DNA from: Odoribacter sp036657595
GTDB taxonomy: Bacteria > Bacteroidota > Bacteroidia > Bacteroidales > Marinifilaceae
DNA: 64,000 bases
Direction of reading: 5' to 3'
Assembly: GCA_036657595.1 (NCBI GenBank)
Contig: JAVXFZ010000001.1
Coordinates: 28,325-92,324 of the forward strand
Below are positions 17,710 through 25,273 of this stretch, in pieces. The translations under genes and the position numbers were made by a program. The notes beneath the pieces were generated by a model. That model was given only the letters and a program-made list of their open reading frames with translations. It did not search any database and was not told the origin of the DNA. The number at the start of each line of letters is the position of its first letter. Positions within the stretch are counted from its first letter, which is position 1.

Positions 17710-18222
17710 GTGGATAGATTAAAAGAATACAAAATAGCGTTCAGAGGCTTAGGAGAAGGAAGACATTCTTTTGATTTTGTGCTCGATGAGGCGTTCTTCG
17801 ATTGCTTTGAGGCAACGAAAGGAACACTGGGAAAGGTTGATGCAGAGGTGGTACTGGTAAAAAGTGTGCTTTTGATGGAAGTGAAAATGAAAATCAAAGG
17901 GACGGTGAAGGCAACGTGCGATCGGTGTTTGGGAGTAATAGAGTTGCCGGTGGAGGGAGAGATGAACCTGTATGTAAAGCAGAGCGGGAGGGAAGAAGGG
18001 AATGAGGATGATTTTATTATCATCGCCCCGGAGGATGATTTCATAGATTTAAGTCCGTATCTTTATGAAACCTATCTGTTGCATTATCCGATGAGGGTGG
18101 TGCATCCTGACGGAGAATGTGATGAGGAAATGGAGCAAGTGCTTGATGAGTATGTAATAGACGAAGATACAAAGCCGACAGATCCGAGATGGAACGAGCT
18201 GAGAAAATTAATTAATAACTAA
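17710..18222 (+). CDS. yceD: YceD/DUF177 family protein
   Basis: Small acidic protein of 170 residues, of the family nearly always encoded just before ribosomal protein L32 and linked to 23S rRNA metabolism or ribosome assembly. The motif VKATCDRCLGVIELPVEGEMNLYVK, with its CxxC pair, is the family hallmark, and the C-terminus is Asp/Glu-rich and ends DPRWNELRKLINN. The open frame extends back to an ATG at 17653, but the extra 19 residues are hydrophobic, unlike the family, and overlap a promoter. I therefore take the GTG at 17710 (MDRLKEYKIAF) as the start. rpmF follows after 15 bp. Confidence 0.85.
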   Translation: MDRLKEYKIAFRGLGEGRHSFDFVLDEAFFDCFEATKGTLGKVDAEVVLVKSVLLMEVKMKIKGTVKATCDRCLGVIELPVEGEMNLYVKQSGREEGNEDDFIIIAPEDDFIDLSPYLYETYLLHYPMRVVHPDGECDEEMEQVLDEYVIDEDTKPTDPRWNELRKLINN

Positions 18223-18237
18223 ATAAATAATAAAGAA

Positions 18238-18423
18238 ATGGCACATCCGAAACATCGAACCTCAAAACAGAGAAGAAATAAGAGAAGAACTCACGATGCA
18301 ATTACGGCAACGACTATTGCAAAATGTTCTAACTGTGGTGCTACTGTTCAGTATCATACAGTATGTCCTGAATGCGGATATTACAGAGGGAAGTTGGCTA
18401 TTGAAAAAGCAGTAGTTGCATAA
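18238..18423 (+). CDS. rpmF: Large ribosomal subunit protein bL32
   Basis: 61-residue bL32. It has the conserved basic N-terminus MAHPKHRTSKQRRNKRRTHD and a zinc ribbon made of two CxxC pairs (CSNCGATVQYHTVCPECG). Length, motif and position between yceD and fabH are all typical. Confidence 0.98.
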   Translation: MAHPKHRTSKQRRNKRRTHDAITATTIAKCSNCGATVQYHTVCPECGYYRGKLAIEKAVVA

Positions 18424-18463
18424 CCTTGACGCAAAAAGGATTGTTTTAGAATCATATACAATC

Positions 18464-18486
18464 AGCCTCCTGTCGATCAGGGGGCT
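18464..18486 (+). terminator. Hairpin after rpmF, possible attenuator
   Basis: AGCCTCCTG and CAGGGGGCT pair over 9 bp with one G-U and a 5-nt loop, 40 bp after the rpmF stop. The following sequence is T-rich but lacks a clean T-run. It may reduce readthrough from rpmF into fabH. Confidence 0.4.
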
Positions 18487-18558
18487 ATGGTTGTTTATAT
18501 AGTGTGTATCAGTTATCCTTGGTGGGATGGAGGATACAGTTGATTTAAACTTATTGCT

Positions 18559-19566
18559 ATGCAGATGAATAAGCCCAAAGCTATGATAACCGGAGTGGGG
18601 GTATATTATCCCGATTATATCCTCAATAATGAGGAATTAAGCCGGATGGTAGATACTTCAGATGAATGGATAATGACCAGAGTCGGTATCAAAGAAAGGC
18701 ATATATTGAAAGATCCGACGAAAGGCAGTGCCTATTTGGGGGCGAAAGCGGTTGAAAATCTACTGGAAAAGACAGGGACACGACCGGAAGAGATTGATTT
18801 AATAATTTGTGCGACGGTAACACCGGATATGCATTTTCCTGCAAATGCACAAATTATCTCCGATTTGGTGGGAATAAAGAATGCATTTGGTTTTGACCTG
18901 AATGCGGGCTGTTCGGGATTTGTTTTCGGATTAGTGACTGCTGCTCAATTTGTAGAGAACGGACGTTATAAGAAAGTGATCTTTGTCGGCGCGGAGAAGA
19001 TGTCGGTGATTACGGATTATACGGATCGCAAAACTTGTCCTTTGTTTGGAGATGCTTCGGGAGCCGTGTTGTTGGAGCCTACGTATGATGAGGTGGGCGT
19101 GATGGATCATATTTTGCGTTCGGATGGGATGGGACGCAGTCATTTATATATGAAATCCGGAGGTTCGTTAAATCCGCCTTCCATAGAAACGGTGACGAAT
19201 CGGGAGCATTTCATCTATCAGGATGGACAGTTTGTGTTTAAACACGCTGTGACGAAAATGGCAGATACAGCTGTTGAGATTATGGAAAAGAATCATTTGA
19301 CGGCGGATGATGTTGCTTGGTTAGTGCCACATCAGGCTAATCTACGAATTATTGCTGCAACGGGCGACCGTATGGGGCTTGATCCGTCAAAGGTGATGAT
19401 AAATATTCAAAAATACGGAAATACAACTTCGGCAACGATCCCCTTGTGTTTGAACGAATGGGAAGATCGCTTGCATAAAGGTGATAACTTAGTACTGGCA
19501 GCTTTTGGTGCCGGATTTACGTGGGGAGCTATTTATTTGAAGTGGGCGTATGATACGAAAAAATAA
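18559..19566 (+). CDS. fabH: Beta-ketoacyl-ACP synthase III
   Basis: Starts fatty-acid synthesis by condensing an acyl-CoA primer with malonyl-ACP. The protein has 335 residues and the complete triad: Cys in LNAGCSGFVFGL, His in VPHQANLRI and Asn in YGNTTSATIP. It follows yceD-rpmF directly; no plsX lies between them, unlike in many bacteria. Start codons at 18559 and 18565 are both possible (MQMNKPK or MNKPK). A strong terminator follows. Confidence 0.96.
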   Translation: MQMNKPKAMITGVGVYYPDYILNNEELSRMVDTSDEWIMTRVGIKERHILKDPTKGSAYLGAKAVENLLEKTGTRPEEIDLIICATVTPDMHFPANAQIISDLVGIKNAFGFDLNAGCSGFVFGLVTAAQFVENGRYKKVIFVGAEKMSVITDYTDRKTCPLFGDASGAVLLEPTYDEVGVMDHILRSDGMGRSHLYMKSGGSLNPPSIETVTNREHFIYQDGQFVFKHAVTKMADTAVEIMEKNHLTADDVAWLVPHQANLRIIAATGDRMGLDPSKVMINIQKYGNTTSATIPLCLNEWEDRLHKGDNLVLAAFGAGFTWGAIYLKWAYDTKK

Positions 19567-19583
19567 AAGATTTGAATTTTATA

Positions 19584-19609
19584 AAAAAAGCCGCTAATGC
19601 GGCTTTTTT
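19584..19609 (+). terminator. Rho-independent terminator after fabH
   Basis: AAAAAAGCCGC-TAAT-GCGGCTTTTTT: G/C-rich stem with 4-nt loop and a T-run, 17 bp after the fabH stop. The A-run on the other side would allow weak function on the minus strand as well. Confidence 0.9.
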
Positions 19610-19626
19610 ATTTCAATTACTTGTTA

Positions 19627-19634
19627 TATCTTCG
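19627..19634 (+). promoter_or_regulatory. Candidate -7 box of the bactofilin genes
   Basis: TATCTTCG, one mismatch from TAnnTTTG, 18 bp before the first bactofilin start. The same variant appears upstream of ppiD. Confidence 0.35.
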
Positions 19635-19651
19635 GTCGGAATTTTATATTT

Positions 19652-20002
19652 ATGGATCAGGATTATTTTGACATAGATTATGAGGGAAACCTGATTCTGA
19701 CAGATGCCAGAATAGAGGGAAATTTGAAGTCGGATAAAAGTATTTGTCTGAATGGAATGATTCAGGGGAATGTGCATAGTGCGAAATTAGTTATCGTAAA
19801 TAAGAATGCTGTTATCGACGGAGATGTTGAATGCGATGAACTGTATCTCAATGGCAAGATTACGGGTTGCGTATGCGTTGCGCGTAAGACGGTTATGGGT
19901 GACAGTGCTGAAATTAAGGGAGGTTTGTGTACGACTTGTCTTGAAATAGCTCCCGGTGCTAAAATCGGGAGAGGATTAAAATTAAATAATGCGTCTAAAT
20001 AA
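19652..20002 (+). CDS. Bactofilin (polymer-forming cytoskeletal protein) 1
   Basis: 116-residue bactofilin. The core is a right-handed beta-helix built from short repeats with hydrophobic positions (RIEGNLKSDKSICLNGMIQGNVHSAKLVIV, then VIDGDVECDELYLNGKITG), with short disordered tails. Bactofilins polymerise without nucleotide and act in cell shape, wall remodelling or polar organisation. A second bactofilin gene follows 15 bp downstream, so the two may co-assemble. This copy is unusually Cys-rich (seven Cys) for the family. Confidence 0.9.
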   Translation: MDQDYFDIDYEGNLILTDARIEGNLKSDKSICLNGMIQGNVHSAKLVIVNKNAVIDGDVECDELYLNGKITGCVCVARKTVMGDSAEIKGGLCTTCLEIAPGAKIGRGLKLNNASK

Positions 20003-20017
20003 ACAAAGGTGATTATT

Positions 20018-20386
20018 ATGAGCAAAGAGAATTCGGCAAATGCCGTTAATTTGTTGTGCGAAGGTACAGTGATTGTTGGTGATATAAAAACTAAAAGTGA
20101 CATCCGGATTGATGGTATCATAAAGGGAAAGATTATTACTTCGGGCAGATTGGTAATGGGAAGTTCGGCTAAAATAGAAGGTGATATTGACTGTGCAAAT
20201 GTAGATAATCAGGGAGTTGTGATTGGGAATATTGTGGCTACTGGGGCTGTTTCTTTAAAATCACCGGCTAAGGTGGTAGGAAATATTTTGGCAGCTGTCA
20301 TTTCGATAGAACCGGGAGTGGTATTTAACGGCAATTGTCAGATGTTGAAAAAAGAAAATCGTGAGCCGGAAACAACAAAGGAATAG
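20018..20386 (+). CDS. Bactofilin (polymer-forming cytoskeletal protein) 2
   Basis: 122-residue bactofilin, paralogous to the gene just upstream. The beta-helix core includes GTVIVGDIKTKSDIRIDGIIKGKI and KIEGDIDCANVDNQGVVIGNI. A GTG at 20009 is in frame, but the ATG at 20018 is the better start: it is preceded by AAAGGTG and gives the usual N-terminus MSKENSANAVNLL. It is probably transcribed with the first bactofilin. Confidence 0.9.
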   Translation: MSKENSANAVNLLCEGTVIVGDIKTKSDIRIDGIIKGKIITSGRLVMGSSAKIEGDIDCANVDNQGVVIGNIVATGAVSLKSPAKVVGNILAAVISIEPGVVFNGNCQMLKKENREPETTKE

Positions 20387-20426
20387 AGAGTTGAAGATGG
20401 GGATGTGTCGTTGGGGCGATCCTGTT

Positions 20427-20481
20427 TATGAATAGATAAGCGGTTGAATGATGAATGTATTGATTTTAATTCCGGCGCGTT
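20427..20481 (+). repeat. 55-bp duplicate of the kdsB start, left of the N gap
   Basis: Identical to 20582-20636 over exactly 55 bp. It carries the first residues of kdsB and then stops at the gap. It is best read as a contig-end overlap, not as a second gene. Confidence 0.9.
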
Positions 20482-20581
20482 NNNNNNNNNNNNNNNNNNN
20501 NNNNNNNNNNNNNNNNNNNNNNNNNNNNNNNNNNNNNNNNNNNNNNNNNNNNNNNNNNNNNNNNNNNNNNNNNNNNNNNNN
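20482..20581. other. Assembly gap of 100 N
   Basis: Run of 100 N flanked by a perfect 55-bp direct duplication. The true sequence is probably continuous with one copy removed, which would place kdsB about 61 bp after the second bactofilin. Confidence 0.95.
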
Positions 20582-20636
20582 TATGAATAGATAAGCGGTT
20601 GAATGATGAATGTATTGATTTTAATTCCGGCGCGTT
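20582..20636 (+). repeat. 55-bp duplicate, right of the N gap (true kdsB start)
   Basis: Second copy of the 55-bp sequence. It runs without interruption into the complete kdsB frame. Confidence 0.9.
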
Positions 20637-21352
20637 ATGCTTCTACTCGATTTCCGGGAAAGCCTTTGGCTGAGATAGGCGGAAAGCCGATGATTCAGCA
20701 GGTGGTAGAAAAAGCTTCTCAGGTGACAGACAATGTATATGTGGCGACGGACGATGTTCGGATTTACGAGCGAGTGCGGGCATTTGGTGCGCAGGCGGTG
20801 ATGACCTCGACGGAGCATAGAAGCGGGACAGATCGCTGTTATGAAGCTTATACGCATATTCGGGAGCAGCGGGGAGAAGGATATGATGTGGTGGTCAATA
20901 TACAAGGGGATGAACCTTTTATTTTGCCGGAACAGGTGAGGGCTTTGATTTCTTGTTTTGAAGATCCCGAAATACAGATTGCGACGTTAGCGAAACAGTT
21001 TGAGCCGGATGCGGATATTTTTGACCCCAATAAAGTGAAAGTCGTTTGTTCTGCTAAGCAGACTGCTTTGTATTTTTCTCGGTCGGCGATTCCTTTTTGC
21101 CGGGGAATAGAGCAGAAGGGATGGATTTCAGCAGTGCCGTTTTATAAGCACGTCGGAATGTATGCTTACCGTCCGGAAGTGTTAAGGGCGATTACTTCTT
21201 TATCGCAGGGGATACTGGAGAAAGCAGAGTCGCTGGAGCAGTTGAGGTGGTTGGAAAACGGATATAAAATAGCAGTTCGGCTGACCGAACACGAATCTAT
21301 CGGTATAGATACGCCGGAGGATTTGAAAAGAGCAAATGAGCTGTACGTTTAA
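20603..21352 (+). CDS. kdsB: 3-deoxy-manno-octulosonate cytidylyltransferase
   Basis: Activates Kdo with CTP to CMP-Kdo for lipopolysaccharide inner-core assembly. The protein has 249 residues, normal length. Motifs are the nucleotide-binding start LILIPARYASTRFPGKPL, VYVATDD, STEHRSGTDRCYEA, VNIQGDEPFI, and YFSRSAIPFCR with YKHVGMYAYR further on. ATGs at 20603 and 20606 are equally good starts. Its upstream side is an assembly gap, but the gene itself is intact. It converges on frr. Confidence 0.96.
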   Translation: MMNVLILIPARYASTRFPGKPLAEIGGKPMIQQVVEKASQVTDNVYVATDDVRIYERVRAFGAQAVMTSTEHRSGTDRCYEAYTHIREQRGEGYDVVVNIQGDEPFILPEQVRALISCFEDPEIQIATLAKQFEPDADIFDPNKVKVVCSAKQTALYFSRSAIPFCRGIEQKGWISAVPFYKHVGMYAYRPEVLRAITSLSQGILEKAESLEQLRWLENGYKIAVRLTEHESIGIDTPEDLKRANELYV

Positions 21353-21361
21353 TCATTTTTC

Positions 21362-21416
21362 TGTTTATTTGTTTAACCGTTTCAGTCAGGTGAGTAAACG
21401 ATTAAACAAATAAACA
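21362..21416. terminator. Long A/T-rich hairpin between convergent kdsB and frr
   Basis: Arms 21362-21382 and 21396-21416 are complementary at 20 of 21 positions with a 13-nt loop. The hairpin sits exactly between the ends of two convergent genes, so it probably terminates both transcripts. Confidence 0.7.
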
Positions 21417-21426
21417 ATGAAACAGA

Positions 21427-21990
21427 TCAGATGGTCATAATGTCTTTTTCTTTTGTAGCGAGAATATCGTCTGCTTTTTTATTATAGCTGTCTGTCATTT
21501 TCTGCACTTCGGCTTCTGCGTCTTTAGCTACGTCTTCCGGAAGTCCGTCTTTGGTCATTTTCTTAAATTCATCAATGGCATCGCGCCGAGCATTGCGAAT
21601 ACTTACTTTTGCCGTTTCTCCCACTCCTTTGGATTGTTTCACCAAATCTCGTCTTCTTTCTTCGGTAAGCGCCGGCACGTTGATGCGTACCACTTCTCCA
21701 TTATTGTCCGGATTGAAGCCTAAATTGGCATTCATAATTGCTTTTTGAATGGGAGCTAACATTGTTCTTTCCCAAGGTTGCACCGCGATGGTTCGTGGAT
21801 CCGGTACGGTGATGTTGGCAATTTGTGACAATGGAGTGGGCGTTCCGTAGTAATCTACTAAAACATCATTCAGGATTTTGGGATTTGCTCGTCCGGCTCT
21901 GATTTTTGCCAGTTCATTTTCTAAATGGGCGAGTGCATTCTGCATTTGTTCTTTCGCCTCGTCCATAAACATTTTTACTTCCTCGTTCAT
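21427..21990 (-). CDS. frr: Ribosome recycling factor
   Basis: Splits post-termination ribosomes together with EF-G. The protein has 187 residues, full length, with the signature ENELAKIRAGRANPKILNDVLVDYYGTPTPL, then VPDPRTIAVQPWERTMLAPIQKAI and ALTEERRRDLVKQSKGVGE. The more usual partner pyrH is not adjacent; an NhaC-type antiporter lies upstream. A leader of about 130 nt separates the candidate promoter (22130-22137) from the start codon and contains a conserved inverted-repeat element. Confidence 0.97.
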   Translation of the reverse strand: MNEEVKMFMDEAKEQMQNALAHLENELAKIRAGRANPKILNDVLVDYYGTPTPLSQIANITVPDPRTIAVQPWERTMLAPIQKAIMNANLGFNPDNNGEVVRINVPALTEERRRDLVKQSKGVGETAKVSIRNARRDAIDEFKKMTKDGLPEDVAKDAEAEVQKMTDSYNKKADDILATKEKDIMTI

Positions 21991-22004
21991 ATTTTTGTTT
22001 TAAT

Positions 22005-22060
22005 TAAGTCCATTGACTTATACATTTTATAGGGTGTTTATTTTTTTGTAAGTCACTCGA
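22005..22060 (-). repeat. Leader element, copy A, upstream of frr
   Basis: Ends 14 bp before the frr start. It contains the hairpin AAGTC-CATT-GACTT (22006-22019) and a further GTAAGTC at 22048-22054. It aligns along most of its length with 33326-33385, upstream of a glycosyltransferase gene. Confidence 0.6.
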
Positions 22061-22129
22061 AATAAGTTACTTTAACTCTCAATGTGTTACAATTATTATT
22101 TAATGTTATTTATTATATAAACAGCCAAA

Positions 22130-22137
22130 CAAAGATA
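22130..22137 (-). promoter_or_regulatory. Candidate -7 box of frr
   Basis: Reads TATCTTTG on the minus strand, a perfect TAnnTTTG match. The -33 element is weak. The predicted leader is about 130 nt. Confidence 0.5.
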
Positions 22138-22177
22138 TGAAAAAATCTAAATATTTCAGCATATCGTTTCCGGATCA

Positions 22178-23629
22178 TCATTTTTGTGATGGCGGAGTGG
22201 GAATGTCTATTCTCCTGATCTTATAATGGATAGCTGTGATAAAAAGATTCATAAGAGGAGAAATTAAATTAAAAAAACAATAGGGGAGATAGTCTATCGT
22301 GGCAACTCCCAAGACACGGGATTGGGTTGCACCGCAGGTGTTCCAAGGAATCAATACAGAGGTTACGGTGGCTGAGTCTTCGAGGGCGCGGCTAAGAACT
22401 TCCGGTTTGAGACCGCGTTGACGATACATTTTTTGCATCATTTTACCGGGGACAACAATGGAGAGATATTGATCGCAGGCGGTGATGTTAAAGAAAATGC
22501 AAGTGAGTAGGGTGGTCGCCACCAAAGAGGTGTTGTTGTAGATGAATGTCATAAATGCTTCACCGACTCGTTTTAAAGAACCGCTGGCTTCCATCACTCC
22601 ACCGAAAGTCAATGCTGCTATAATTAACCAGACGGTATCTAACATACCTTCCATCCCTCCGGTAGAGAGCAATTCGTCAACCTGTTTAACTCCGGTGGTT
22701 AGCTCCATTTTTCCGCCTGCCGCTTGAAGAAGTAGTTGGTATTTATTGTTGAATAAATCTTTAGTAATCATTTGGTTTAATAAGTCGTTTTGAAATAGAA
22801 GAGCAAAAACAGCTCCCAGTGTGACACCTGCGATCATCGCCGGAATGGGAGGTACTTTTTTGATGATGATCAAGATCAAAAGTACGGGAACGAGTAAGAG
22901 TGCGGGTGAAATACGAAAGGTTTGTCCGATGCTTTCTTTCAGAAATTGTGTATCGGTGGTTCCGTCTGTTTGGGTATGGAAAATTCCGATGCCCCCGAAT
23001 AGGATCAGTGTTAGGAGTAAGGTCGGTAAAGTGGTGTAGACCATATAGCGGATGTGAGTGAAAAGATCTGTTCCGGCAATAGCGGGAGCAAGGTTGGTTG
23101 TATCGGATAAAGGCGACATTTTGTCGCCGAAATAAGCACCTGAAATGACCGCTCCTGCCACTAATCCTTGATTTAATCCGAAAGCATTGCCTACACCGAT
23201 GATGGCAACTCCGACGGTTGCGATGGTTGACCAAGAACTGCCTGTCGCTAAGGATACAAGAGCGCAAAGTAGGACCGAGGCGACTAAGAAATAAGAAGGA
23301 TGCATAATGTCAAGTCCGTAGTAAATCATAGCGGGAATCACTCCACTGATCATCCACGTGCCGCCTAAGGCACCGATGAGTAAGAGGATGAGGATGGCGG
23401 GCATTGCAGAATGGATTGTATGTAAGATTTTCTCTTCGATTTTCCGCCAAGGAACCCGATTGACATTTGCCATCAGTCCGCAGACGGTGGCAGCAATAGA
23501 TAAGGCTATTTGGTTGGAACCTCCCAATGGATCGTCGAAATAGCTGACATTGAAAACCAACAGGACAATTAAAATAACCAGTGGAAGGATGGCTTGTAAA
23601 AAAGAAGGATGTCGGGATTCGGTTGTCAT
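22178..23629 (-). CDS. NhaC-family Na+/H+ antiporter
   Basis: Integral inner-membrane antiporter with about twelve hydrophobic segments. Family motifs are ATGSSWSTIATVGVAIIGVG, SGAYFGDKMSPLSDTTNLAPAIAGTDLF and the late LIPWNTCGATQSRVLGV. It probably exchanges Na+ for H+ in pH and salt homeostasis; malate-Na+/lactate exchange is known for a relative (MleN). The frame extends to an ATG at 23686, but the extra 19 residues are polar and the ATG at 23629 (MTTESRHPSF) gives the better start, 483 residues. It is divergent from the U32 peptidase gene. Confidence 0.92.
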   Translation of the reverse strand: MTTESRHPSFLQAILPLVILIVLLVFNVSYFDDPLGGSNQIALSIAATVCGLMANVNRVPWRKIEEKILHTIHSAMPAILILLLIGALGGTWMISGVIPAMIYYGLDIMHPSYFLVASVLLCALVSLATGSSWSTIATVGVAIIGVGNAFGLNQGLVAGAVISGAYFGDKMSPLSDTTNLAPAIAGTDLFTHIRYMVYTTLPTLLLTLILFGGIGIFHTQTDGTTDTQFLKESIGQTFRISPALLLVPVLLILIIIKKVPPIPAMIAGVTLGAVFALLFQNDLLNQMITKDLFNNKYQLLLQAAGGKMELTTGVKQVDELLSTGGMEGMLDTVWLIIAALTFGGVMEASGSLKRVGEAFMTFIYNNTSLVATTLLTCIFFNITACDQYLSIVVPGKMMQKMYRQRGLKPEVLSRALEDSATVTSVLIPWNTCGATQSRVLGVATIDYLPYCFFNLISPLMNLFITAIHYKIRRIDIPTPPSQK

Positions 23630-23778
23630 AGTTTGTGCGGATCGGTTTATAGGCTTATACTGATATATGAGTTGCTTCGTTTTCATTATTGCCTTTTTTG
23701 TTTTTTGTTTAAGTTTTGCACACTGGTTAGAGAGGTGTTTGTGGGAGAAAGCGATTTTTTAATTTCCGATTTAAATCA

Positions 23779-23786
23779 TACCTTTG
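23779..23786 (+). promoter_or_regulatory. Candidate -7 box of the U32 peptidase gene
   Basis: TACCTTTG matches TAnnTTTG and lies 53 bp before the ATG at 23840. It lies within the longer open frame, which supports the downstream start. Confidence 0.45.
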
Positions 23787-23839
23787 TACCTTCTTATCTA
23801 AACGGTTTTTGGCTGTTTAGGCATTTAGAAGATTTAGAT

Positions 23840-25096
23840 ATGACAAGAAAAGATTTTGAGGTAATGGCTCCTGTCGGGTCGTATGAATCCTTGTATGCAG
23901 CTTTGCAAGGTGGTGCGGATTCTGTTTATTTTGGAGTGGAAGGATTGAATATGCGTGCCCGTTCGTCGGCTAATTTCACGCTGGACGATTTAAAGAATAT
24001 TGTATCGGTTTGTGCGGAGAAAGGAGTGAAGACTTATTTGACGGTGAATACTGTTATTTATAATAATGAGCTCGATAAAATGCGGCGTGTCATTGATTGT
24101 GCGGGAGAAGCAGGGATTACCGCTATTATTGCATCTGATTTGGCGGCTATTTTGTATGCGCGGGAAGTGGGAGTTGAGGTACATATCAGTACACAGTGTA
24201 ATGTGACGAATTTTGAGGTGGTGCGTTTTTTTGCGCAATATGCCGATGTGGTGGTGTTGGCTCGTGAAGTAGTCTTGGAGCAGGTGAAGGAAATTCATCG
24301 ACAAATTATAGAAAACGATCTGCGGGGTCCGAAGGGAGAATTGATCAAGATTGAGATGTTTGCCCACGGAGCTCTTTGTATGGCTGTTTCCGGGAAATGT
24401 TATCTGAGTTTGCACGAGAAGAATGCTTCGGCGAATCGGGGGGCTTGCAATCAGATTTGCCGGCGTGCTTATACGGTGAGAGATCGAGATAATGAAATAG
24501 AACTGGACGTTGAGAATGAATATATTATGTCGCCGAAAGATCTTTGTACAGTGGGATTTCTGAACAAGATGATTGATGCCGGAGTGCGAGTATTTAAGAT
24601 AGAGGGGCGTGCCCGATCGGCGGAATATGTTCGCACGGTTTGTGAATGTTATAATGAAGCGGTATTTGCTTATTTGGAGGATAGTTATTCTGCCGATAAG
24701 ATCAGAAGTTGGAAAGGACGTCTTGCGACGGTTTTCAATCGGGGCTTTTGGGATGGTTATTATTTGGGACAACGTTTGGGAGAGTGGAGCGAAGTATATG
24801 GGTCGAAAGCGACTAAAAAGAAAATGCTGATCGGTAAGGTGACGAATTATTTTACCAATTTGTTGGTCGGTGAATTTAAGCTCGAATCGTACGATTTGCA
24901 AGTAGGGGACGAAATTTTGATACAGGGTCCGACAACAGGAACGATTCAGATGGAGGTGTCGGAAATGCGAGTCGATTTACAGCCTGTCAAGCGGGTGGAG
25001 AAAGGAGTTTTGTTTTCAATTCAGGTGTCGGAAAAATTACGCCGGGGAGATAAGCTCTATAAATGGGTGGATGCGACTCCTGAGTTGATGCAATAA
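23840..25096 (+). CDS. Peptidase U32 family protein
   Basis: Protein of 418 residues. It has the U32 signature EMFAHGALCMAVSGKCYLS followed by a Cys-rich stretch GACNQICRRAY, and an N-terminal TIM-barrel-like region (APVGSYESLYAALQGGADSVYFG). Members close to this one (YhbU/TrhP/RlhA group) act in prephenate-dependent tRNA hydroxylation or 23S rRNA C2501 hydroxylation, using an iron-sulfur cluster, although the family was first named for collagenase activity. The open frame extends to 23609, but the extra 77 residues have no family counterpart and overlap a promoter, so I take the ATG at 23840. The substrate cannot be set from sequence alone. Confidence 0.93.
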   Translation: MTRKDFEVMAPVGSYESLYAALQGGADSVYFGVEGLNMRARSSANFTLDDLKNIVSVCAEKGVKTYLTVNTVIYNNELDKMRRVIDCAGEAGITAIIASDLAAILYAREVGVEVHISTQCNVTNFEVVRFFAQYADVVVLAREVVLEQVKEIHRQIIENDLRGPKGELIKIEMFAHGALCMAVSGKCYLSLHEKNASANRGACNQICRRAYTVRDRDNEIELDVENEYIMSPKDLCTVGFLNKMIDAGVRVFKIEGRARSAEYVRTVCECYNEAVFAYLEDSYSADKIRSWKGRLATVFNRGFWDGYYLGQRLGEWSEVYGSKATKKKMLIGKVTNYFTNLLVGEFKLESYDLQVGDEILIQGPTTGTIQMEVSEMRVDLQPVKRVEKGVLFSIQVSEKLRRGDKLYKWVDATPELMQ

Positions 25097-25273
25097 ATCG
25101 GGTGACCGGAATAGGAAAGTGACTTCAGAGATGAGGTGTTGGCATAAAAATTGTTAAAAGGATTTATTGACTTTATTGACTGATGAGTTTTTCTCGTAGA
25201 TGATTAGAAATAAGACGTTTAAAATTTAGAGGTATTGAAGTTATTTTTTGAAGTTATTTAAATAAGCAAGTAG

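Noticed and set aside
20427..20481. Truncated first copy of kdsB
   Set aside because: It is exactly the contig overlap repeated after the gap, so it is an assembly artefact, not a partial gene.
23609..23839. 77-residue N-terminal extension of the U32 protein
   Set aside because: It overlaps a TAnnTTTG promoter and the divergent NhaC start and has no counterpart in the family.
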